Assembly (NCBI GenBank): GCA_000697355.1
Contig: JNEN01000922.1
Span: 124,001-188,000, forward strand
Length of the DNA stretch: 64,000 nucleotides
Direction of reading: 5' to 3'
Origin: Syncephalastrum monosporum B8922
Taxonomy: Eukaryota > Mucoromycota > Mucoromycetes > Mucorales > Syncephalastraceae
The number at the start of each line of letters is the position of its first letter. Positions within the stretch are counted from its first letter, which is position 1. Positions 56,701 through 64,000 of this stretch are shown piece after piece. The notes under the pieces were generated by a model. It had not been told where the DNA came from and did not search any database. It worked only from the letters and a program-made list of their open reading frames with translations. The position numbers and the translations under genes were made by a program.

Positions 56701-58951
56701 TTAATTTCTCTTCCACTGGAGACCGTTTGCTTGATAGTCGACCAGCTGTTCGCCAATAGCGTCGATGGTCTTGCTCAACTCTGCCTTCGCCTTCTCGAGT
56801 GTCTCTCCTCGGATCTCAGAATAGTACTTAATCTTGGGCTCGGTGCCACTTGAGCTAGAGTTAGCGGTCGCGTACACCTTTAAATTTATGACTCACCTGG
56901 TGCGAATAGTGAAAACAGTACCGTTTTCCAGACGGAACGTGATCATTTCTGAGGAGCTCGACACAGGCAGGGTCGGCAGATGGTCAGGCGTCGTCGAATC
57001 GTAGCCAACAGTCAAGTCGCGAATGCCCACTACCTTGGATCCACCGATATGTGTGGGGTAGTTGTACTCAGTTGCATCGTTTTTTTCGCTGCCATAGCGA
57101 ATGCGCTTAAAGACACGGCTGATGATTTCCTTATCATTGCAAATGAAGTACGAGTTGTCGGACACGAAGTAACCGTACTTTGCATAAAGGGATTCGAGGT
57201 AGTCATGCACAGTCAATCCTCGCTTCTGAAGTTGCACGGCCCATTCAGCAAAGAAGGCCAGGGCGCTGATACCATCCTTGTCCTTGACCATGTCACCGAC
57301 CGTGAACCCGATCGCTTCTTCAAAGGCAAATACCACCTTGTATCCCTCACGCTCGAGATCCATGGACTTGTTGCCGATCCATTTGAAACCGGTCAGGGCT
57401 TCTTCAAAGCGGAAGCCTTCCACCTCGGCCATGCGGGCCAGCATCTTGCTCGACACCGTACTCGCGACCATGGCGATTTTGCTCACGTCATCACCGCGTT
57501 CCCTGGCCTTCTCCAGGCATGCGGCGCCTAGGACCGAGCCAATCTGGTTTCCTGTCAAAAGTCGCCATTCGCCCCTTCGATAGCCAGTTAAAGACAGAGA
57601 GAAACTATCTAAGCTCCAGCAGCGCTTACTTGTATTTCTCAGCGATAGCGAGACGGTCTGCATCGGGATCGTTGGCTACAATCAGGGTAGCTTGGTGCTC
57701 GTCGGCGGTACGGATGGACAGCGCCTAACACGTTAGTGTTAGTCAGTTTGCCACGTGATGGCGGTTCAACTTGGGGGAGAAGGGGTAAGGGGGCCTGCAT
57801 ATCGCTTTACCAAAGATCCTTTGCCTTCTTCAGGGTTGGGGAAAGCGACAGTCGGGAAGTCGGGATCGGGTTCAATTTGCTCGGGCACGACAATGAACGG
57901 CTTCAAGCCGTAAATGTCAAATGCACGGCGGGCGAAAGGCGTGCCGACACCATGCATAGCGGTATACACAAATTTGAGGGAAGCAGCCTCGTTGTCAGCG
58001 CGGAACTGGGAGAGCTGAGTCAACTCGTCAAAGTACTGGTCAATGACTCCTTTGGGTTCTTGAGCTAGGTCGCTCTTGTCGACCAAGTCATAGTCCCACA
58101 CCCAGGGCTCCAGATGCTGCTCGATCGTGCTTGCAATACCCGAGTCATGCGCAGGAATAATCTGGCATGCATTTTCCCAGTACCTGAATTATACGCAGTA
58201 CTTTCATGAGCCTCGGGCTTACCACCCAATCATTCCGCTCTTAGTTTCCCACGACTTACACTTTGTAGCCATTGTCATCCTTGGGATTCTACACGAAACG
58301 CTGTGTCAGTCAGAGCTCATACATGGTGTATATTTAGACTCACATGAGACGCTGTGATCATAACACCTGCCGCGGCCCCGAGACGCTTGACAGTGTACGG
58401 CTACACAAGACGGTGCATTAGCGATTGCAAACTCTGAATATAGGTGCTACTTACGACGAGAGGGGTATGGATATAGTCGTGATAGTACCATACACGAATA
58501 CCAGCAGTAATGAAGGCAGCTGCAGTCAATTTCGCAAAGTCGGTCGAGTGGTGTCTGTGATCGTGGCCAACGACAACACCCTTCGAAGCAGCGTCAGGGA
58601 CGTTGGCGAGAAGGTACTTGGCTAGACCCTTAACACACACAGCCATTGTTCAATATCTGGTATTCTGCTTTCTTTTAAATGAAGTACCTGGGACGTCTGG
58701 AGCACAGTGAGGTCGTTCATGCGGGTGAATCCAGCCTCCATGCGAGCACGCAGACCAGCCGTGCCAAATTCGATCCGCGTTGCCAATCGCTTTTTAAGTT
58801 CGTCATGGTTACCAGCAGCCACGAGCTGCTCGATTTCGGCCCGTGTCTCTGGATTCTAAGCAGAGCGTTGAATATCGAAAAAGGGAGGGGCGCACTATTA
58901 CTAGCTTACTCTGTCGAGACGGAGCCATTCGTTGATCTGAGCTTCTGACAT
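56701..58951 (-). CDS. Phosphopentomutase/phosphoglucomutase, PGM2/Prm15 type
   Basis: Alpha-D-phosphohexomutase family. This eukaryotic branch interconverts ribose-1- and ribose-5-phosphate and has phosphoglucomutase activity. Nine exons (reading down), 58951-58910, 58855-58688, 58628-58455, 58400-58344, 58288-58260, 58183-57811, 57724-57630, 57574-56897 and 56848-56701, give 587 aa. Motifs: [25 protein letters not shown] with the phospho-Ser, [12 protein letters not shown] (Mg2+ loop), [12 protein letters not shown] (sugar loop), FAFEEAIGF and [14 protein letters not shown] (phosphate loop). All four active-site loops are intact. The catalytic loop is assembled from three exons, the middle one only 29 bases long. 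The last acceptor is chosen because it gives the exact SGTEP motif. Confidence 0.93.
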
Positions 58952-59142
58952 GAGGAACGGTCAGGTCAAGGTGAAACGAGTGAAAAGAAGCGGTCAAATC
59001 AGGTGTCACAATGCCGACCTTTTATTCGAACGCCTGCGAGCGCTGGCGGCCCTTGTGATTGATGCAAAGCACCATCCGTCGTTTATCGGGTCTTTTATTT
59101 TTTCGCTCTTTCTTCACTCTTTCTACACTTTTTTCTTTAACG

Positions 59143-60340
59143 ATGCGCATTTTGATACCCCTACTGCTTAGCACCTTATGTACCGCTCAGTCTGGTGCAC
59201 AGCACTTGCAACTGCAGACACAGCAGCAGCAGCAGCAACAACAACAAATGGTTTTCGCGCCTGCGCCAGTTTGCAACAGTACGTGTGAGGATACACAAGC
59301 GAACCCGTCATTTATCATTCCGCAGGGACCGAGCTTTCATGCCATTGGCAAACACCCGTTGATTCCTGCTGCTCGCCCAAATACGGTTTGGTTGTACTCG
59401 CTTTGCAGTGGGTGCCTGGCTACGGGCCCGACAAAGAATTCACCATCCATGGTACGCTTTTCGAGGGAAGAAAATCTTTTTATCATCATTTTCTGACGCT
59501 TCTCTTTTTTAGGTTTGTGGCCCGATACATGGTAAATAAAAACACTATCTCTCGCTCATTTGGGCAGTAATTCGACAGAAACTAAAACAAAAGAAAACAG
59601 TTCAGGAGGCCGCGCACCTGGCAACGGCTGCGACCGGACGCGGCGGTCGAACGCGATCGGACCCATCGTGAAACACTTGGCTCCGGACGTCTATCAACGC
59701 ATGCGCGTGTTCTGGCCGAGTTATAAGGATAACGATAACTGGTACGTTGAAAGAGAAAATGAGATTACTGTAAAGGCGAGTGTTTTTTTCCTGGTGTCTA
59801 AGCAATGGGGTCGCACAAGGTTCTGGTCACATGAATGGACCAAACACGGCACATGCGTAAGCACGCTACGACCGGCCTGTTACGGCGAGAAATACAAAAA
59901 ATACCAAGAAGTCGTCGAGTACTTTGGGGTAGATCTATAATAGAGGCTCGAACCACCACTGATGATGCTTATAATCTTGACAGAAAGTACTGGATCTGCG
60001 TGACGAGTATGATATCTATGGCGCACTCAAGTAAGTACTTTTTATCAGCTGCACAGCCCATCTCTTTCGGCAAGAGTTTTTCTCATCGTATCTATGGCAT
60101 TTTTACAAATTTTCCAGTGCGGCAAGCGTGTTCCCCGGGAGAGTATATAACGTGCATACGATAGCAAGTGCTCTTCACGATGCTTTTGGGGTTAAAATGC
60201 GATTGGACTGTGATCGTAACGGCCAGCTCAAGGAAATCTCTCTCTTCTTTTATGTCCAAGGACGCGACGATTATCAGCTTACCGATGCCTTTCAGACAGG
60301 ATCATGTCGGGGACCCGTGTGGTACCCCAAGAAATCGTGA
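59143..60340 (+). CDS. Secreted ribonuclease T2
   Basis: RNase T2 enzymes cut single-stranded RNA in secreted or vacuolar compartments. Seven exons, 59143-59278, 59326-59451, 59513-59531, 59601-59741, 59820-59928, 59984-60030 and 60118-60340, give 266 aa. A signal peptide (MRILIPLLLSTLCTAQ) is followed by a short polyQ. The spliced protein reads LSCHWQTPVDSCCSPKYGLVV, with paired Cys as in the family. Catalytic segments are FTIHGLWPDTC (CAS I) and FWSHEWTKHGTCV (CAS II), each with its His. The first motif is split over exons two to four, with a 19-base exon coding GLWPDT. Unspliced reading gives misleading ORFs. It starts 191 bases from the divergent phosphomutase. Confidence 0.9.
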
Positions 60341-60662
60341 AAGGCGAGGTATAATAGATATTGCTTTATCTTGAAAGGCCGCCCACATTTTTGATAAGAT
60401 AAAAAGCTGGTTGCTCTTTTTCGGAGCCGACGAAAATACATTATCTTTAAGAGCTCCAATAAGATGGCAGTCTGACAACCTTAGACTGATCAAGTTCTTT
60501 ATCACATACAGAACATGCCTATCAAATCAGTACTGTGAAAAAGCTCGGAAAGCAAAGGAAATGTGATTGCATGTATTGATGCACATATAAAAAGGCCACA
60601 CAGGCGCATACTCTGCAGATCAACGCATCTTCGTCCTTCTTTTCTCTTTTCTATTATCATTA
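60341..60662 (+). promoter_or_regulatory. DUR3 upstream region with clustered GATA-factor sites
   Basis: Six HGATAR sites on either strand lie in 322 bases: 60366-60371, 60392-60397, 60397-60402, 60441-60446, 60499-60504 and 60654-60659. A TATA box (TATAAAAAGG) begins at about 60586. GATA factors control nitrogen-source genes, including urea permeases, in other fungi. Function here is inferred. Confidence 0.5.
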
Positions 60663-63018
60663 ATGCCTGTAGGAGAAGCAGTATTATCACAAGGTTTGTG
60701 AAGAAAAATTGAAACAGAAGACCACTGTAATTTCCAATCCATTCGACTGACTGTACAACCGTTTCTCCTTTAACTCACAAAGGTGTCGGCTATGGCGTGG
60801 TTATTGGGTAAGTTTGCTTTTTTATTTTCTCGATATCTATAACTTGTGCTCATTTGTACTGCTTGATGTATATTCTAGCTTTGGAGCTATTTTTACTCTG
60901 GCCATGATGCTTATTACATGGTTACTTCAACGGTACATGGCCGAAGTGCAGTCGTCCGAGATGTTTATGACGGCCAAGCGGTCTGTTAAAACGGGCCTCA
61001 TCGCGTCAGCTATTGTATCCTCCTGGACATGGGCCGCTACTTTGCTGACAAGCACCGAAATGGCTTATCGTTACGGTGTATCCGGCCCTCTGTGGTACGC
61101 ATCCGGTGCAGTGGTACAAGTACTTCTCTTTTCTGTACTTGCTATCGAGCTTAAGCGCCGTGCTCCCAATGCTCACACTTGCCTCGAGGTACACCACTAT
61201 TGTTTGTTGAGTCATTTTGTAAACCTTATATTTACGATATACAATTGCTGCTCAATCCAGGTAATTCGTGCTCGCTATGGCCGTGGTACCCACTTTGTCT
61301 ATCTCATCTTTTCTTTGGTCACCAATATTGTAAGTATCTTCACCCTGGTCTATCGTGACGTGTGAACTCATGCAAAAAAAAACCTGTATTTAGATTGTAA
61401 CTGCCATGTTACTACTGGGCGGCAGTGCAGTAGTGTCCTACCTAACTGGCATGAACGTTATTGCTGCCTGCTTCTTGCTTCCTCTTGGCGTGATTGTCTA
61501 CACCCTTTTCGGCGGCATCAAGGCCACCTTCTTGTCTGATTACAGCCATACCCTGGTTATCCTTATCATCGTGCTTTACCTCGTATTCACTGTCTACACC
61601 TCTTCCCCGCACATTGGATCTATCGAGCGCATGTATGACCTCCTGCAGCAAGCCTCTCTGGAGAACCCTATCGATCAGAATGCAGGAGGATCCCTTCTGA
61701 CCATGCACTCCGTGCAGGCGATCCTGTTTGGTATCGTCAATATTGTGGGTAACTTTGGCACCGTGTTTGTCGACAACGCATACTGGCAGCGAGCTATTGC
61801 TGCTCACCCACAGTACGCCGTCCGAGCCTACCTGATTGGTGGTTTGGCGTGGTATGCTATCCCTTTCACGCTGGCAACCACAATGGGCCTGACAGGCCGT
61901 GCGCTTGGAATCCAGCTTACCGATGCGGAGATCACCCAAGGCTTGGTTCTCCCTGATGCCTGCGTCGCCCTGCTCGGCTCTGCAGGCGCTTGGATTTGCC
62001 TCCTACTCATTTTCTTTGCCGTCACCAGCGCCGCTTCTGCCGAGTTGATTGCCGTGTCCTCGATTGTCACCTATGACATTTTCCGCTCCTATCTGCGTCC
62101 CAACGCTTCAGATGCCACCATCATTCGCTTCTCGCACGCTTCTGTCCTCAGCTTTGGTATCATCATGGGCGTCCTTGCCACGTTGCTCAATCTCACCGGC
62201 ATTAACCTTGGCTACCTCTACAAACTCGTACGTTTTATCTTGTGCATCTATTCTATTTTTATTTCCATACTCACAGCAGACTACATCCATAGATGGGCGT
62301 GCTGATCTCGTCTGCTGTGATCCCTATTACGCTGACCCTTTTGTGGAGCAAGCAAAACAAGCTTGCAGCGACGATTGCGCCAATTTTTGGTTTCGTGGTG
62401 GCTATGATCACTTGGTTGATGACCACCCTCGGGCTCTATGGAGAAATCACCGTGGAGACTTCCAACCAGAACCTCCCCATGATGGCCGGCAACCTCGTCG
62501 CACTCTTCTCGCCTCTGCTCATCACTATTCCCCTCTCCCTCTGGCGCCCGGACAACTTCACCTTTGATGAAACCCGCAATATTCAGCAAGTCGTCGACGA
62601 GACATCTGAGCCAGACATCCAGCAACAGCAGCAAGAACAAGAACAAAAGGCCCAAAACGAAGAAGAGGAGCGTCAGATGGAAAAGTCCTCGCGCTTTGCC
62701 AAGGCGGCCAGTATTTTTCTCGCTCTCGCTCTCTTTATTTTGTGGCCTATGCCCATGTTTGGCTCGGGATACATCTTTTCGCTACCCTTTTTCCGCGGCT
62801 GGGTCATTGTGTCCATCATCTGGGTTTTCTTCAGTACCTTTGCAGTCGGCTTGTTCCCTCTTTGGGAGGCACGCATCGACTGCTGGCTCATGTGCAAGGC
62901 TATCTGGAACGACATCACTGGTCGGCGCACCAAAAACCTGCTACCTAAGGTCTCTGATCCTTCCATGGATATTGTTGAAGGCAAAGATGCAATCATTGTA
63001 GAGCAGAAAAAATTCTGA
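60663..63018 (+). CDS. DUR3: Urea/polyamine active transporter DUR3 (sodium:solute symporter family)
   Basis: Plasma-membrane urea symporter. Exons 60663-60693, 60783-60807, 60879-61188, 61261-61329, 61394-62227 and 62293-63018 give 664 aa. The first two exons (31 and 25 bases) encode LSQGVGYGVVIGFGA, a conserved DUR3 start. About 15 hydrophobic helices are seen, with SSWTWAATLL, GMNVIAACFLLPLGVIVYTLFGGIKATFLSDY, GNFGTVFVDNAYWQRAIAA and VTSAASAELIAVSSIVTYDI, all typical. A cytosolic loop near residues 530-565 is Gln/Glu-rich. The donor of exon one (gtttgt) is weak but required by the frame. Upstream GATA sites fit nitrogen control. Confidence 0.94.
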
Positions 63019-63047
63019 GCTATATTCACTAACCTGTATTTCTATGT

Positions 63048-63080
63048 ACGCACACACACACTAACACACACACACACACA

Positions 63081-63128
<48 letters not shown>
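63048..63128. repeat. (CA)n(CT)n compound microsatellite
   Basis: About 17 CA units, with one interruption, are followed by about 23 CT units, 30 bases after the DUR3 stop, in its probable 3' UTR. Confidence 0.95.
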
Positions 63129-63132
<4 letters not shown>

Positions 63133-63393
63133 CTTTATTTCTCTCTTTGTACAGATTCCTTTGTAGCTTTAAGTATACCTATAATTTGCATATATTCTCA
63201 CATAAAAGAATCTTATCCCATCTGTACTTATCATTGAGTGGCAACATCATGGCACGGAGTAGGTGCTTGACCGCCTGGATTTCTGTTAGTGCGGAGCACG
63301 TCTGCGGTGTGGAGTATTGAATTAACAGCCTTAACTTTAAAGACAGCAGTCGGTAGAGCTTACCGACCAGCGTTTCCTTTTCCCTGCTTTGTG

Positions 63394-64000
63394 ATGCCAC
63401 GAGAGCGTTCAGTGGCGTACAATGAAGTGAATAACGAAAATCTTAATACGGTATACAACAATGTCCTAGCCAAAATTGCCTCAGCCGATGCGATCGCCCT
63501 CGACACCGAATTCACCGGCTTCTGTGCGCGCGTGGTGAAGCACATGGATCAGCGCTACGGATCATTAGCCGCGGTGGTGCGCAGCCACGCCGTCCTTTCC
63601 GTGGGGCTCACCACCGTCAGCAACACGCCCGATGGATTTTCGGTGGACAACTTTGAGCTGCTAACGACACGCAGTGGTACCTTTGAAGTGGATACCAAAA
63701 ATCTTCGGTTTCTGGCTGAGAACGGCTTCAATTTCACGCGTCACTTTATGCTTGGCATGGCTTACGAGCCTGGTGCGCCCCCCGCCTCGATGGAATTAGA
63801 GACCACCAGAGAAAAGACGGTTCGCAGCCTCTTTCGCGATATTTTTCGGCTCATTCGGTCGAAGCGCATCCCTGTCGTGGTCCATAATGGCTTCCTGGAC
63901 CTAATGTACATCTATCACAGCTTTATCACTGACCTGCCTGCTCAATTTAAAACCTTTGTCGCCGACCTTCTCGATGTCTTCCCCGGTGGCATCTACGACA
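63394..64000 (+). CDS. TOE1/CAF1-like DEDD deadenylase, partial
   Basis: The 5' part (202 codons) of a gene continuing past the window. It begins MPRERSVAYNEV. The first DEDD residues lie in AIALDTEFTGF, then the RYGSLAAVVRSHAVLSVGL segment, LAENGFNFTRHF and VVVHNGFLDLMYIYHSF, with the second acidic residue. It ends in FVADLLDVFPGGIYD. The spacing matches human TOE1, a nuclear 3' exonuclease that trims snRNA tails, more closely than PARN or CAF1. No intron is seen so far. Confidence 0.82.
   Translation, partial: MPRERSVAYNEVNNENLNTVYNNVLAKIASADAIALDTEFTGFCARVVKHMDQRYGSLAAVVRSHAVLSVGLTTVSNTPDGFSVDNFELLTTRSGTFEVDTKNLRFLAENGFNFTRHFMLGMAYEPGAPPASMELETTREKTVRSLFRDIFRLIRSKRIPVVVHNGFLDLMYIYHSFITDLPAQFKTFVADLLDVFPGGIYD

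Noticed and set aside
59059..59496. Unspliced 145-codon frame through the RNase T2 start
   Set aside because: It reads through a GTACGT...CAG intron. Splicing gives the conserved Cys pattern and YGLVVLALQW, which the unspliced frame lacks.

Overview
This 64 kb window is nuclear DNA from a filamentous fungus, most likely an early-diverging lineage (Mucoromycota, probably Mucorales). Almost every gene is split by short GT-AG introns of about 40-120 bases. The gene set mixes fungal housekeeping genes with families kept by animals and early fungi (a CABLES cyclin, an STK32/YANK kinase, LMBD2, an NCX-type exchanger, KDM8/JMJD5). The non-LTR retroelement debris also resembles Mucoralean elements as I remember them. 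The assignment is inferred from content; no rRNA or other marker is present. I built gene models by hand from splice sites and reading frames. The multi-exon models each sum to an intact frame, except the orphan at 10480-11785.

Layout. 1-0.9 kb: decayed copy of an orphan gene family, cut by the window edge. 1.4-5.5 kb: compact tandem of U1 snRNP C, Lunapark and mitochondrial phosphatidylserine decarboxylase. 5.9-8.3 kb: an orphan Ser-rich protein with a CaaX-like end, then ribosomal protein eL6. 8.6-15 kb: accessory region with two non-LTR retrotransposon relics and the second, fuller copy of the orphan family. 15.5-20.7 kb: Na+/Ca2+ exchanger convergent with an STK32-like kinase. 22.9-26.6 kb: lysophosphatidate acyltransferase divergent from a CABLES-like cyclin. 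29.5-31.5 kb: App1-like phosphatidate phosphatase. 33.2-36.1 kb: COQ4 convergent with phosphoglycerate kinase. 37.4-43.3 kb: LMBD2-like membrane protein, then a Pro/Met/Gln-rich orphan. 44.2-48 kb: JMJD5 divergent from a leucine-rich-repeat protein. 48.1-54.4 kb: APC10, phosphopantothenate-cysteine ligase and the PI 4-kinase Pik1. 55.2-63 kb: coiled-coil orphan, phosphopentomutase, RNase T2 and urea transporter DUR3. 63.4-64 kb: start of a TOE1-like deadenylase, cut by the right edge.

How the genes relate. There is no metabolic cluster, but lipid and membrane functions recur: phosphatidylserine decarboxylase, Slc1, App1, Pik1, and Lunapark at ER junctions. A possible nutrient-acquisition neighbourhood (secreted RNase T2 next to DUR3) has an intergenic region rich in GATA-factor sites. 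The least explained material is the duplicated orphan family at 0-0.9 and 10.5-12.4 kb: coding sequence and upstream DNA are both shared, and both copies show damage or unusual splicing.
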